Below are positions 1 to 9,383 of a stretch of DNA of 64,000 nucleotides, in pieces (position 1 is the stretch's first letter; every line of letters begins with the position of its first letter). This DNA comes from Streptomyces ferrugineus (GTDB lineage Bacteria; Actinomycetota; Actinomycetes; Streptomycetales; Streptomycetaceae): contig NZ_CP063373.1 of NCBI RefSeq assembly GCF_015160855.1, positions 1,798,001 through 1,862,000 on the forward strand. Direction: 5' to 3'. The translations under genes were made by a program, and so were the position numbers. Below the pieces are notes generated by a model. The model did no database searches. It worked only from the letters and a program-made list of their open reading frames with translations, and was not told where the DNA came from.

Positions 1-86
1 AGCACAGGGTGTCCCGGAGAGGCTGTCCGCGTGCCGGGTGGCTGGACTGCGGGGGTGCCGTTCCCGAGCGAGAGAGTGAGATCCGC

Positions 87-407
87 GTGTACGCCATCGT
101 GCGCAGCGGTGGTCGCCAGCACAAGGTTGCTGTCGGCGACATCGTTGAGGTTGACAAGATTTCCACTGCCAAGGTTGGCGACACGGTCGAGCTCTCGACC
201 CTGCTCGTTGTCGACGGCGACGCTGTGACCAGCGACCCGTGGGTGCTGGCCGGCATCAAGGTCCAGGCCGAGGTCGTGGACCACCACAAGGGCCAGAAGA
301 TCGACATTCTGCGCTACAAGAACAAGACCGGCTACCGCCGTCGTCAGGGCCACCGCCAGCAGTACACGGCGATCAAGGTCACTGAGATCCCCGCGGCTGC
401 GAAGTAA
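87..407 (+). CDS. rplU: 50S ribosomal protein L21
   Basis: Structural protein of the large ribosomal subunit that contacts 23S rRNA. The protein from the GTG at 87 begins [14 protein letters not shown], the standard L21 N-terminus, and is 106 residues long, the usual family length. The frame stays open upstream to 9, but those codons give no family similarity, so the GTG is preferred. It ends with the basic stretch [16 protein letters not shown] typical of the family. It is followed 14 bases later by rpmA, the conserved L21-L27 operon. Identification is near certain; only the start is inferred. Confidence 0.97.
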   Translation: MYAIVRSGGRQHKVAVGDIVEVDKISTAKVGDTVELSTLLVVDGDAVTSDPWVLAGIKVQAEVVDHHKGQKIDILRYKNKTGYRRRQGHRQQYTAIKVTEIPAAAK

Positions 408-421
408 GGGACTGAGGAGAG

Positions 422-676
422 ATGGCACACAAGAAGGGCGCATCGTCCACCCGTAACGGTCGTGACTCCAACGCTCAGCGCCTCGGCGTGAAGCGCTTCG
501 GCGGTCAGGTCGTCAACGCGGGCGAGATCCTGGTCCGCCAGCGCGGCACCCACTTCCACCCCGGTGCGGGCGTCGGCCGTGGCGGCGACGACACGCTGTT
601 CGCGCTGCAGGCCGGTGCGGTGGAGTTCGGCACCAGCCGTGGCCGCAAGGTCGTGAACGTCGTTCCGGTCGCCTGA
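422..676 (+). CDS. rpmA: 50S ribosomal protein L27
   Basis: Large-subunit ribosomal protein whose N-terminus reaches toward the peptidyl transferase centre. The 84-residue product starts [19 protein letters not shown], an unmistakable L27 start, and carries the family core [20 protein letters not shown]. No cleavable N-terminal extension of the Firmicutes type is present, so the mature protein starts directly. A GAGGAGA ribosome site precedes the ATG. It lies in the rplU-rpmA-obg order, and a hairpin after the stop separates it from obg. Confidence 0.98.
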   Translation: MAHKKGASSTRNGRDSNAQRLGVKRFGGQVVNAGEILVRQRGTHFHPGAGVGRGGDDTLFALQAGAVEFGTSRGRKVVNVVPVA

Positions 677-717
677 CACAGCCCCTTCAGGGCTCAGGCG
701 CCGTAGAGCGTTTCGCG

Positions 718-760
718 AGGCGGACCTCACTTCCCTTCCGGGAAGGCGGGTCCGCCTTTC
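718..760 (+). terminator. Hairpin terminator after rpmA
   Basis: GGCGGACC pairs with GGTCCGCC (719-726 with 749-756), and an inner CCTTCC/GGGAAGG extension strengthens the stem. It is followed by TTTCGCG. It lies between rpmA and obg, so it probably ends or attenuates the ribosomal-protein transcript. Confidence 0.75.
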
Positions 761-806
761 GCGTGTTAACAAGAGACATTCCTGTACGTATCTGGAGGCA
801 CATCCC

Positions 807-2252
807 ATGACCACCTTCGTGGACCGCGTCGAACTGCATGTCGCCGCGGGTAACGGAGGCCACGGCTGTGCCTCCGTCCACCGTGAGAAGTTCAAGCCGC
901 TCGGCGGGCCCGACGGCGGCAACGGCGGACGTGGCGGGGACGTGATCCTCACCGTCGACCAGTCGGTCACCACGCTGCTCGACTACCACCACTCCCCGCA
1001 CCGCAAGGCCACCAACGGCAAGCCCGGCGAGGGCGGCAACCGCTCCGGCAAGGACGGGCAGGACCTGGTCCTTCCGGTGCCCGACGGCACGGTGGTGCTG
1101 GACAAGGCCGGCAACGTCCTCGCCGACCTGGTCGGCCACGGCACGTCCTACGTCGCCGCGCAGGGCGGCCGGGGCGGGCTCGGCAACGCCGCGCTGGCCT
1201 CCGCGCGACGCAAGGCGCCGGGGTTCGCGCTGCTCGGTGAGCCGGGGGACCTCCAGGACATCGTCCTCGAGCTGAAGACGGTCGCCGACGTGGCGCTGGT
1301 CGGGTACCCGAGCGCCGGCAAGTCCTCGCTGATCTCCGTGCTGAGCGCGGCGAAGCCCAAGATCGCGGACTACCCCTTCACGACCCTCGTGCCCAACCTC
1401 GGTGTGGTGACGGCCGGTTCGACCGTCTACACCATCGCCGACGTCCCCGGCCTCATCCCGGGCGCCAGCCAGGGCAAGGGCCTGGGCCTGGAGTTCCTGC
1501 GGCACGTCGAGCGGTGCAGTGTGCTGGTGCACGTCCTGGACACCGCGACGCTGGAGTCCGACCGCGACCCCGTCTCCGACCTGGACGTCATCGAGGCGGA
1601 GCTGCGGGAGTACGGCGGGCTGGACAACCGGCCGCGCATCGTCGTCCTGAACAAGATCGACGTACCCGACGGCAAGGACCTCGCCGAGATGGTGCGGCCG
1701 GATCTGGAGGCCCGCGGTTACCGGGTCTTCGAGGTGTCGGCGGTGGCGCACATCGGGCTGAAGGAGCTGTCGTTCGCGCTGGCGGACCTGGTGGCCAGGG
1801 CGCGGGCCGCGAAGCCGAAGGAAGAGGCGACGCGGATCGTGATCCGGCCGAAGGCCGTCGACGACGCGGGCTTCACCGTGACCCGCGAGGAGGCCGGCGG
1901 GGAGCCGCTGTTCCGGGTGCGGGGCGAGAAGCCCGAGCGCTGGGTGCGGCAGACCGACTTCAACAACGACGAGGCGGTCGGGTATCTCGCCGACCGACTG
2001 GGCCGCCTCGGTGTCGAGGAGGAGTTGATGAAGGCGGGGGCCCGCGCCGGGGACGGCGTCGCCATCGGGCCCGAGGACAACGCCGTCGTCTTCGACTGGG
2101 AGCCGACGCTCATGGCCGGTGCGGAGATGCTGGGGCGCCGTGGCGAGGACCACCGCTTCGAGGCGCCTCGGCCGGCGGCGCAGCGGAGGCGGGACAAGCA
2201 GGCCGAACGGGACGAGGCGCTCCGGGAGTACGACGACTTCGAGCCGTTCTAG
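807..2252 (+). CDS. obg: Obg/CgtA GTPase
   Basis: Essential ribosome-associated GTPase involved in 50S maturation and, in streptomycetes, in growth and differentiation control. The 481-residue protein shows the glycine-rich Obg fold at the N-terminus ([15 protein letters not shown], repeated GG segments). A central G domain follows with P-loop [10 protein letters not shown] near residue 174, switch-[11 protein letters not shown] and NKID. A C-terminal OCT-type domain (residues about 345-430) precedes an acidic and basic tail. The start ATG follows TCTGGAGGCACATCCC, a clear ribosome site. Gene order rplU-rpmA-obg supports the call. Confidence 0.97.
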   Translation: MTTFVDRVELHVAAGNGGHGCASVHREKFKPLGGPDGGNGGRGGDVILTVDQSVTTLLDYHHSPHRKATNGKPGEGGNRSGKDGQDLVLPVPDGTVVLDKAGNVLADLVGHGTSYVAAQGGRGGLGNAALASARRKAPGFALLGEPGDLQDIVLELKTVADVALVGYPSAGKSSLISVLSAAKPKIADYPFTTLVPNLGVVTAGSTVYTIADVPGLIPGASQGKGLGLEFLRHVERCSVLVHVLDTATLESDRDPVSDLDVIEAELREYGGLDNRPRIVVLNKIDVPDGKDLAEMVRPDLEARGYRVFEVSAVAHIGLKELSFALADLVARARAAKPKEEATRIVIRPKAVDDAGFTVTREEAGGEPLFRVRGEKPERWVRQTDFNNDEAVGYLADRLGRLGVEEELMKAGARAGDGVAIGPEDNAVVFDWEPTLMAGAEMLGRRGEDHRFEAPRPAAQRRRDKQAERDEALREYDDFEPF

Positions 2253-2312
2253 GCCACGGCCGCGCGCGGCGCTGACGTCGCCGCCTTCGGCTTCCCTCAC
2301 TGATCCATCGGC

Positions 2313-2359
2313 AGACCCGTCGCGGTAAGGGCATGTTCCTGTGCCCCTGCGGCGGGTCT
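2313..2359 (+). terminator. Long hairpin terminator after obg
   Basis: AGACCCG at 2313 pairs with CGGGTCT ending at 2359, and an inner GGGCA/TGCCC arm continues the stem. The sequence TCTGTTGTCTCC follows. Position between obg and phoD suggests termination of the obg transcript. Confidence 0.7.
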
Positions 2360-2474
2360 TCTGTTGTCTCCCTGTTTGTCATGCACGCGAAGTATGCCGT
2401 TCAACGGGCGGTGCGCCCTGAAGAGTGAGCATCCGAAGTGTCCAAGTGGCCAGCGAGGCATGGGAGTTCGCCCG

Positions 2475-4034
2475 ATGACCGGAGAGAACGGGTCAGTGTC
2501 CCCCGACCGACGTCGCTTTCTGACCGCCGGAGCCGCCGTCCTGGGCGCCGCGGCCTCCGCCCAGCTGTGGCTGCCGACCGCGGCCCGGGCGGCCGAAACC
2601 CCGCTGCCCGACGGCGTGTTCAGCCTCGGCGTGGCCTCCGGCGACCCGCTGCCCGACGGCATCGTGCTGTGGACGCGGCTCGCGCCGGACCCGCTGAACG
2701 GCGGCGGGATGCCCGACGCCGTCGTCTCCGTCGAGTGGGAGATCGCCGAGGACGAGCGGTTCCGCAAACCGGTGCGCCGCGGGGTCGCCCAGGCCCGGCC
2801 CGAGTTGGGGCACAGCGTGCACGTCGACGTACGGCGGCTGCGCCCCGGTCGTACGTACTGGTACCGCTTCCGCACCGGCGGCCAGATCTCGCCGACCGGC
2901 CGCACCCGCACCGCGCCGCACCCGGCGAGCTCCGGCGGCCGGCTGCGCATGGCGCTGGCCTCCTGCCAGAACTGGCAGCACGGCTACTTCACGCCGTACG
3001 CCGACATGCTGGACCAGGACCCCGACGTCGTGCTGTTCGTCGGTGACTACATCTACGAGTCCACGCCGTCGGCGACCGGAGTGCGCCGGCACGAGGGCAC
3101 GGGTGAGCCGTACAGCCTGGTGCAGTACCGCAACCGGTACGCCCAGTACCGCACCGACCCGGACCTCGCGGCGATGCACGCGAACGCGCCCTTCGTGGTC
3201 ACCTTCGACGACCACGAGATCGACAACGACTTCGCCGGCGAGATCCCGCAGGACCCGGACAAGCAGCCGCACGACGCGTTCGTGGCCCGGCTGACCGCCG
3301 GCTACCAGGCGTTCTACGAGCACATGCCGGTCCGGGCGAGCGCCATCCCGAACGGCCCGCACATCCAGATGTACCGCCGCCTGGAGTTCGGCCGGCTGGC
3401 CCGGCTCAGTGTGCTGGACACCCGGCAGTACCGCAGCGACCAGGTCAAGAGCCAGGAGGCGGCCCAGGACCCGTCGCTCACGATGCTGGGCGCCGAGCAG
3501 AAGAAGTGGCTGATCGACGGGCTGCGTCACTCGCCGGCCCGCTGGAACATGATCGGCTCGCAGATCATGATGGCCGAGACCGACCTCCAGGTCGGCCCGG
3601 GCAAGCTCTGGTTCTACGACGCCTGGGACGGCTACCAGGCCGAACGCAACGCCCTGATGGCGGAGTTGAAGCAGGTCCGCAACCCGGTCGTGTTCACCGG
3701 CGACCGCCATCTGACGATGATCAGCGACCTCAAGGAGGACTACGCCGACCCGGACTCCGCCGTCGTGGGCGCCGAGTTCGTGGGGACGTCCATCTCCAGC
3801 AACGGTGACCAGGACCAGGCCGCCTTCCACAAGGAGTGGGACCCGCGCGTGCCGGACAACCCGCACTGGAAGCTGCTCGACGCCCACCGCGGCTACCACC
3901 TGTTCGACGTCCGCCGTGACGGCATCCACGCACAGGTGCGGATCGTGGACACGGTCCGGCAGCAGACGGCGACGCCCAGCACGCTGGCACGGCTGCGGGT
4001 GGCGGCGGGCCGACCGGGCGTCGAGGTCGTGTGA
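2475..4034 (+). CDS. phoD: PhoD-family alkaline phosphatase/phosphodiesterase, Tat-exported
   Basis: Secreted metal-dependent phosphatase releasing phosphate from phosphomonoesters or diesters, including teichoic acids in related enzymes. The N-terminus has a twin-arginine signal (DRRRFLTAGAAV, then a hydrophobic run ending AARA). The mature enzyme shows the PhoD metal-site signatures GDYIYE, FDDHEIDNDF and FTGDRHLTM. The start at 2475 is chosen because GGGAG lies 8 bases upstream; an in-frame ATG at 2460 and a longer open frame from 2364 exist. The product is about 519 residues, normal for the family. The neighbouring glycopolymer genes make a cell-wall phosphate-recycling role attractive, but that is inference. 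Confidence 0.9.
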   Translation: MTGENGSVSPDRRRFLTAGAAVLGAAASAQLWLPTAARAAETPLPDGVFSLGVASGDPLPDGIVLWTRLAPDPLNGGGMPDAVVSVEWEIAEDERFRKPVRRGVAQARPELGHSVHVDVRRLRPGRTYWYRFRTGGQISPTGRTRTAPHPASSGGRLRMALASCQNWQHGYFTPYADMLDQDPDVVLFVGDYIYESTPSATGVRRHEGTGEPYSLVQYRNRYAQYRTDPDLAAMHANAPFVVTFDDHEIDNDFAGEIPQDPDKQPHDAFVARLTAGYQAFYEHMPVRASAIPNGPHIQMYRRLEFGRLARLSVLDTRQYRSDQVKSQEAAQDPSLTMLGAEQKKWLIDGLRHSPARWNMIGSQIMMAETDLQVGPGKLWFYDAWDGYQAERNALMAELKQVRNPVVFTGDRHLTMISDLKEDYADPDSAVVGAEFVGTSISSNGDQDQAAFHKEWDPRVPDNPHWKLLDAHRGYHLFDVRRDGIHAQVRIVDTVRQQTATPSTLARLRVAAGRPGVEVV

Positions 4035-4050
4035 CTTCCGTCGCTCCTGA

Positions 4051-4091
4051 TGAGAGCGCCTGGGACTCATCCTCGTCCCAGGCGTCTCTCA
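4051..4091 (+). terminator. Hairpin terminator after phoD
   Basis: TGAGAGCGCCTGGGAC (4051-4066) pairs with GTCCCAGGCGTCTCTCA (4075-4091) around an 8-base loop, with a small mismatch in the lower stem. It lies 17 bases after the phoD stop. Confidence 0.75.
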
Positions 4092-4128
4092 GCACGTTCT
4101 CAAGAACCCCTCTTACCCTCTCCTGACC

Positions 4129-5343
4129 ATGGAGACGGACTGCAAGAGAGATGAACCACCGGCCGACGGCGGTGCGATCGCCGCGCTGCCCGCCGGAACC
4201 CGCCTGCTGCACATCGGGCCGCACAAGACCGGCACCACCTCGATCCAGGGCGCCCTGTTCGAGGCCAGGGACGCCATGGCCCGGCACGGCGTCGAGTGGC
4301 CGGCCACCACCCGGCACCCCATGGAGGCGGTCCTCGCCGGCTGCGCCCGCACCGGCATGATGGGCGACACCCGGCCCACCGAGCAGCACTGGGAACGGCT
4401 GCTGCAGCAGGTGCGCGCCACGGGCCGGCGCACGTCGGTGCTCAGCAGCGAGTTCTTCGCCGACGCCACCGACGACGCGACCGTCGAACGGGTCGTCGAG
4501 CAGCTCGGGGGCGAGCGCGTGCACGTCCTGGTCACGCTGCGCCCGCTCGCGCGGATCATGCCCTCGCAGTGGCAGCAGTACGTGCAGAACGGCCTGCGCA
4601 TGGGCTACGAGGACTGGCTGCGGCACATGCTCAGGAAGGCGCCGTACGAGCAGCCCAACCCCAGCTTCTGGCGCCGGCACCGGCACGACCGGCTCATCGA
4701 GCGCTGGGCCCGGGTGGTCGGCACGGAGCGGGTCACCGTCGTCGTGGTCGACGACCGGGACCGGGAGGGGCTGACGCGCACCTTCGAGACGCTGCTCGGG
4801 CTGCCCGAAGGGCTGTTGCGTCCCGTTCCGGATGCCGCGAATCGCTCGCTCACTCTCGCCGAGACCGAAATGCTGCGGAATCTTAATAAGGAATTCCGTG
4901 CCAATGAACTGCCGGCAGAGCTCTATTCACAGCTAGTCCGCAACGGCGCCGTGATGCATATGAAGAATGCGTGCACTCCCGGTCCCGGTGACGTGAAGAT
5001 CGGCACTCCGCAATGGGCCGTCGAGGCCGCCGACGGGATCGGCGCGGAGATGGCGGAGCGTATCGGGGCGATGGGGGTGCGGGTCATCGGCGACCTGCGC
5101 CTTCTGTCGGGCGACCGGAGCCTTCTGCCGGCCGTGCCGAAGCCCGCGACCCGTACCGACGTGGACCCGCGCCTCGCTCCGGAAGTCGCCGCTCAGGCAC
5201 TGTACGGCGCCCTCGCGGCGGCGGCCGCCGCACCGGTACGGCACACCGCGGCCGCCAAGTCGCGCACGGTGCATCAGACGTCGTCCGGGGAACTCGTGCG
5301 GGTGCTCGGGCATCGCTGCCTCAAGCGGCTGAGGCTTCGCTGA
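4129..5343 (+). CDS. Sulfotransferase-like protein
   Basis: Predicted 404-residue soluble protein. Near residue 31 the segment LLHIGPHKTGTTSIQ is the 5'-phosphosulfate-binding loop seen in PAPS-dependent sulfotransferases and related P-loop proteins. VLSSEFF and HVLVTLRPLARIMPSQWQQY follow in the positions of the second strand and 3'-phosphate motif. No signal peptide is seen. A TACCCT -10-like box at 4114 lies just ahead of the ATG, suggesting a very short leader. The 3' half uses AT-richer codons than its neighbours (around 4840-4990). It begins the cell-wall glycopolymer region, so sulfation of an envelope polymer or lipid is possible but unproven. Confidence 0.7.
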   Translation: METDCKRDEPPADGGAIAALPAGTRLLHIGPHKTGTTSIQGALFEARDAMARHGVEWPATTRHPMEAVLAGCARTGMMGDTRPTEQHWERLLQQVRATGRRTSVLSSEFFADATDDATVERVVEQLGGERVHVLVTLRPLARIMPSQWQQYVQNGLRMGYEDWLRHMLRKAPYEQPNPSFWRRHRHDRLIERWARVVGTERVTVVVVDDRDREGLTRTFETLLGLPEGLLRPVPDAANRSLTLAETEMLRNLNKEFRANELPAELYSQLVRNGAVMHMKNACTPGPGDVKIGTPQWAVEAADGIGAEMAERIGAMGVRVIGDLRLLSGDRSLLPAVPKPATRTDVDPRLAPEVAAQALYGALAAAAAAPVRHTAAAKSRTVHQTSSGELVRVLGHRCLKRLRLR

Positions 5344-5524
5344 CCCTGTGCGGTTACTCACAGCAATTGCCCGGAACCCCCGGAGTGTCTCTCGGTATTG
5401 ACCATGCGTACAAGGTGAATGACAGGTTGCGCGCACATATGCGGCCGGGGACGCTCACCTTGCACTGCGGTAACCACAAGTGGGACCATTTCCAAGTTCC
5501 CAGTCGCCACAAGGTAGGTCACCT

Positions 5525-7024
5525 GTGTCCCAGCACATAGCCAAGCCCCGTACCACCGCAGTGATCCTGGCCGGTGGCACCGGTCAGCGCGTGGGTCTGT
5601 CGATCCCCAAGCAGCTGCTGAAGATCGCCGGCAAGGCAGTCATCGAGCACACCCTGACCACCTTCGAGAAGGCCGACTCGATCGACGACGTCATCGTGCT
5701 GATGGCGCCCGGCTATGTGCCGGACGTCGAGAAGATCGTCGCCAAGGCCGGGTTCACGAAGGTCAAGAAGATCATCGAGGGCGGCTCGACGCGGAACGAG
5801 ACCACCGAGCGCGCCATCTCCGCGCTCGGCGAGGGCCTGGCCGAGGGCGAGGACCTCAACGTCCTGTTCCACGACGCGGTACGTCCGCTGCTGTCACGGC
5901 GCGTGATCGACGACTGCGTGGTGGCCCTTGAGCGTTACCAGGCCGTCGACGTCGCCATCCCGTCCGCGGACACCATCATCGTCACGCGCACGCACGGTGA
6001 GGACGGCGAGTTCATCACCGAGATCCCGGACCGCTCCCGGCTGCGCCGCGGCCAGACCCCGCAGGCGTTCAAGCTGTCCACGATCAAGCGGGCCTACGAG
6101 GTCGCGGCCGGTGACCCCAACTTCCAGGCCACGGACGACTGCTCCGTCGTGCTCAAGTACCTGCCGGACGTGCCGATCCACGTCGTCGCGGGTGACGAGT
6201 ACAACATGAAGGTCACCCAGCCCGTCGATGTCTTCATCGCCGACAAGCTGTTCCAGCTCGCCTCCACCACCGCTCCCGAGCAGGTGAGCGAGGAGGCCTA
6301 CCGCCAGTTGCTGACCGGCAGGACCTTCGTCGTCTTCGGCGGTTCGTACGGCATCGGCAAGGACATCGCCGAACTCGCCGAGTCCTACGGCGCCACGGTG
6401 TACGCGCTCGGCCGCTCCACCACCGGCACCCACGTGGAGAACCCGGAGGAGGTCGACGACGCGCTGTCCAAGGCCTACGCCGAGACCGGGCGCATCGACT
6501 ACGTCGTCAACACCGCCGGCGTGCTGCGCATCGGCAAGCTCGCCGAGACCGACAACGCCACCATCGAGGAGGCGCTGAAGGTCAACTACCTGGCCCCGGT
6601 GCAGATCGCGCGCTCCTCGTACAAGTACCTGTCCGAGACCAAGGGCCAACTGCTGCTGTACACCTCCAGCAGCTACACCCGCGGCCGCGCCGAGTACAGC
6701 CTCTACTCCTCGACCAAGGCCGCCATGGTGAACCTCACCCAGGCCCTGTCCGACGAGTGGGCCGGCGACGGCATCCGCGTCAACTGCATCAACCCCGAGC
6801 GCACCGCCACCCCGATGCGCACCAAGGCCTTCGGCCAGGAGCCCGCGGGCAGCCTGCTCTCCTCCGAGGCCGTCGCCCGTACGTCCCTGGACGTGCTGCT
6901 GTCCGAGCTGACCGGCCATGTCATCGACGTCCGCCAGCAGGACCCGACCGCGGCCGCCGGCCAGGCCTCCGGCTTCGAGCAGGCACTGGCAAGTGTCCTC
7001 GACCGCCAGGACGGCATGGCATAA
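5525..7024 (+). CDS. Bifunctional cytidylyltransferase / short-chain reductase (CDP-ribitol synthesis type)
   Basis: Fused enzyme of about 499 residues. Residues 1-235 form an IspD/TarI-type nucleotidyltransferase (AVILAGGTGQRVGLSIPKQLLKIAGK, FHDAVRPLL, ATDDCSVV). Residues 255-490 form a Rossmann short-chain reductase (GGSYGIGKDIAE, NTAGVLRIG, then catalytic Ser in TSSSYTRG and YSLYSSTKAA). This architecture matches the Haemophilus Bcs1/Acs1 enzymes, which reduce ribulose 5-phosphate and activate ribitol 5-phosphate to CDP-ribitol. The GTG at 5525 has AGGTAGG upstream; a longer frame from 5480 lacks a ribosome site. The following polymerase gene fits a CDP-alditol donor. An IspD role alone is unlikely because of the fusion. 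Confidence 0.82.
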   Translation: MSQHIAKPRTTAVILAGGTGQRVGLSIPKQLLKIAGKAVIEHTLTTFEKADSIDDVIVLMAPGYVPDVEKIVAKAGFTKVKKIIEGGSTRNETTERAISALGEGLAEGEDLNVLFHDAVRPLLSRRVIDDCVVALERYQAVDVAIPSADTIIVTRTHGEDGEFITEIPDRSRLRRGQTPQAFKLSTIKRAYEVAAGDPNFQATDDCSVVLKYLPDVPIHVVAGDEYNMKVTQPVDVFIADKLFQLASTTAPEQVSEEAYRQLLTGRTFVVFGGSYGIGKDIAELAESYGATVYALGRSTTGTHVENPEEVDDALSKAYAETGRIDYVVNTAGVLRIGKLAETDNATIEEALKVNYLAPVQIARSSYKYLSETKGQLLLYTSSSYTRGRAEYSLYSSTKAAMVNLTQALSDEWAGDGIRVNCINPERTATPMRTKAFGQEPAGSLLSSEAVARTSLDVLLSELTGHVIDVRQQDPTAAAGQASGFEQALASVLDRQDGMA

Positions 7025-7049
7025 TCAAGATTTAATATGCTTATGGAAT

Positions 7050-7096
7050 TCAGGCCTCTGCGTTTCTTCTTTCACGAAGAATTCACAGGGGCCTGA
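7050..7096. repeat. Inverted repeat in AT-richer intergenic gap
   Basis: TCAGGCCTCTG (7050-7060) is nearly the reverse complement of CAGGGGCCTGA (7086-7096), and two GAATTC sites lie inside. The surrounding 7025-7085 is markedly AT-richer than the genes either side. It may form a transcript hairpin between the CDP-ribitol enzyme and the polymerase; no T-tract follows directly. Confidence 0.5.
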
Positions 7097-7142
7097 GTCC
7101 TTCCCCCCCTCAGACCGGCCCCTCCTCCTGAGCAGGTTCTCC

Positions 7143-9194
7143 GTGATATCCACCGCTATTCGCGTCGCCCGGGTGGGCAGCGCGGCCGAGCTGGCCGCGG
7201 CGGCCCTCATGATGCTGGGTTTCCCGGCACTCATGCTGGCCGCGCTCGTCCCGAGCATTCCCGCCTTCGCGGCCGCGGCCGCCGTGACGTACCTGGCGGA
7301 CCACTATCTGCACCGCAAGGGCAGTTATCTGGTCAACCGTCTGAGCAAGGTGCGTGCCGGTCTGTCGATCCGGTTCCTGATCCGGCAGCTGCTGCTGATC
7401 CTGCTGCTGGCCCGGCTCAGCCTCGCGGACAACCTGATCTACTACGGCGCGATCGCCTGCTTCATCGCCTTCTACGGCCTCCAGGCCCCGCACGGCGCGC
7501 TGGTCACCCTGATCCGCAACCGCCGCCGTTTGCCGGTCGCCACCCGCAACATCGACCTCGCCTCCCGGATCCGCATCCCGGACGCCCCGTCGCGCCGGCT
7601 GCTGCACCGCTCGGCCGAGAAGATGCTGCACCTCGACCTCGTGGCCGTCGTCGGCATCCTCGTCTCCGCCGCCCTGGAGTCGGCCGCCGTCGGCTTCGTC
7701 GGCATCGGCATCACCGTGGGCCTGGGCTGCGCGTACGTGCTGGCGCTGATGCCGTACGTGCGCGGCGCGAAGACCCCGCCGAACGCCGACAAGGTCCTGG
7801 CCGCCGTCGACGACTGGCTGGCCGAGTACGGGCCCGAGACGGTGCTGTACTTCTCCGGCTCCAAGGACTCCGCCTACCAGGTCAACATGTGGCTGGAGAC
7901 CATGGAGCAGCTGGACTCCAAGCCGCTGATCATCCTGCGTGAGCGCGCCATCCTCAACAACCTGGCGCCCACCACGGTCCCCGTCATCTGCGTGCCCGGC
8001 GGCGTGCACCTGATGAACCTGGACCTGACCAACGTGCGCGTCGCGCTGTACGCGGCGAACGTCGGCAAGAACATCCACCTGCTGCGCGTGCCCACCATGA
8101 AGCACGTCTTCATCGGCCACGGCGACAGCGACAAGCTGGCCAGCGTCAACCCGTACAGCAAGGTCTACGACGAGGTGTGGACCGCTGGCCGCGCCGGCCG
8201 CGACCGCTACGCCATCGCGGACGTCGGCGTCCGCGACGAAGACATCGTCGAGGTCGGCCGCCCGCAACTGGCGCCGATCCAGGGCTGGAACGGTGTCCCC
8301 GAGGGACGGATCCCGACCGTCCTGTACGCCCCCACCTGGGAGGGCTGGGACAACAACCCCGGCAACACCTCGATCGTGCTCGCCGGTGAGAACATCGTGG
8401 CCAAGCTGGTCAAGGCCGATCCGCCGGTCCGCGTCCTGTACAAGCCGCACCCCTTCACCGGCACCGTCAGCAGGGAGGCCGGCGCCGCGCACCGCCGGAT
8501 CACCGCGCTGGTCGAGAAGGCCGCCGCCGAGCGGGCCGGCGACTCGCGCTTCACGGCCGACACCGCCGCGCAGGCCGCCGCCGGGGCCGAGCTGACCCGC
8601 ATCGAGGCCCGCCTGGCCGAGCTGTCCGGCAACGGCGGTGGCAACGGCAAGGGCGACGAGGCCGAGGCCACCCGCGACGGGCTGGTGGACATCGCGCGGC
8701 ACGAGGAGGTCGCCCGGTTGCGGACCGAGTGGAACGACGCGTACTGGCGATCCTTCCCGGTCTGGGAGCACCGCGTCATCACCGGCGCCGAGCCGCGGCT
8801 GTACGACTGCTTCAACGTCTCCGACGCGATGGTCTCGGACATCTCCAGCGTGGTCTCCGACTTCATCGCCAGCGGCAAGCCGTACGCCGTCACGGACTCC
8901 GCCGAGCTGGGCGTGGAGGAGTTCAAGCGGCAGAACACGGCGGTGCGCGCGGCGACGATCCTGTCCAACAGCGCGGCCGAGCTGGGCGGGCTGCTGGACG
9001 CCGTACGGGACCCGTCCGGCGACCCGCTGGCCGAGGACCGCAAGGACCTCAAGCGCTACCTGCTGGGCCCGGACGAGCCGACCTCCATGGAGCAGTTCAA
9101 CACCGCCGTGGCGAACCTCGCCATCAAGGCCGAGGCGCGCAACGTCGGCCAGGAGTCACGGACGGCGGCCACCGGAGCCGAGCTGACCGCCTGA
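7143..9194 (+). CDS. Membrane-anchored CDP-glycerol/ribitol polymerase (TagF/TarL-like)
   Basis: Predicted wall-polymer polymerase transferring alditol-phosphate or glycosyl-phosphate units from a CDP donor. The first 210 residues contain several hydrophobic segments (for example AALMMLGFPALMLAALVPSI and LVAVVGILVSAALESAAVGF). The rest is a CDP-glycerol glycerophosphotransferase-type domain with FIGHGDSDK, YAPTWEGWD, YKPHPFTG and SDISSVVSDFIASGKP. About 100 helical, alanine-rich residues are inserted between the PHP and SDISS motifs. GTG 7143 is chosen (AGCAGG upstream); the frame is open further back without a plausible start. It is paralogous to the gene at 10579-12627. Substrate identity is inferred from the upstream CDP-ribitol-type enzyme. 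Confidence 0.8.
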   Translation: MISTAIRVARVGSAAELAAAALMMLGFPALMLAALVPSIPAFAAAAAVTYLADHYLHRKGSYLVNRLSKVRAGLSIRFLIRQLLLILLLARLSLADNLIYYGAIACFIAFYGLQAPHGALVTLIRNRRRLPVATRNIDLASRIRIPDAPSRRLLHRSAEKMLHLDLVAVVGILVSAALESAAVGFVGIGITVGLGCAYVLALMPYVRGAKTPPNADKVLAAVDDWLAEYGPETVLYFSGSKDSAYQVNMWLETMEQLDSKPLIILRERAILNNLAPTTVPVICVPGGVHLMNLDLTNVRVALYAANVGKNIHLLRVPTMKHVFIGHGDSDKLASVNPYSKVYDEVWTAGRAGRDRYAIADVGVRDEDIVEVGRPQLAPIQGWNGVPEGRIPTVLYAPTWEGWDNNPGNTSIVLAGENIVAKLVKADPPVRVLYKPHPFTGTVSREAGAAHRRITALVEKAAAERAGDSRFTADTAAQAAAGAELTRIEARLAELSGNGGGNGKGDEAEATRDGLVDIARHEEVARLRTEWNDAYWRSFPVWEHRVITGAEPRLYDCFNVSDAMVSDISSVVSDFIASGKPYAVTDSAELGVEEFKRQNTAVRAATILSNSAAELGGLLDAVRDPSGDPLAEDRKDLKRYLLGPDEPTSMEQFNTAVANLAIKAEARNVGQESRTAATGAELTA

Positions 9195-9210
9195 CCCGCA
9201 GACCGCACGC

Positions 9211-9252
9211 ACGGCGCGGCCCCCGAGGAGTCCTCCTCGGGGGCCGCGCCGT
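9211..9252 (+). terminator. Strong hairpin terminator after the polymerase gene
   Basis: A 19-base perfect stem (9211-9229 with 9234-9252; lower arm CGGCGCGGCC, upper arm GGCCGCGCCG) with a 4-base loop, followed by TTCTG. It separates the polymerase from the next gene, which therefore needs its own promoter. Confidence 0.85.
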
Positions 9253-9383
9253 TTCTGTGAACTCGCGATGTGAGCTGCCTCACGAAATCCTGTTCATCGA
9301 GCAACCGGTTCCCACACTCGGCCGTCTAGCAGGTAAACGAATTAGGCGGCACAGGGGAGATATCCCCTTAAAGAGGAGAAACC

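Noticed and set aside
687..2300. 537-codon minus-strand frame over obg
   Set aside because: Mirror of the obg reading frame with no family motifs.
5398..5403. TTGACC as -35 of the CDP-ribitol enzyme gene
   Set aside because: No acceptable -10 hexamer lies 16-19 bases downstream.
7095..7112. Run of C residues as a 6C-type small RNA
   Set aside because: Only one C-run is present and no second C-rich loop or paired stems flank it.
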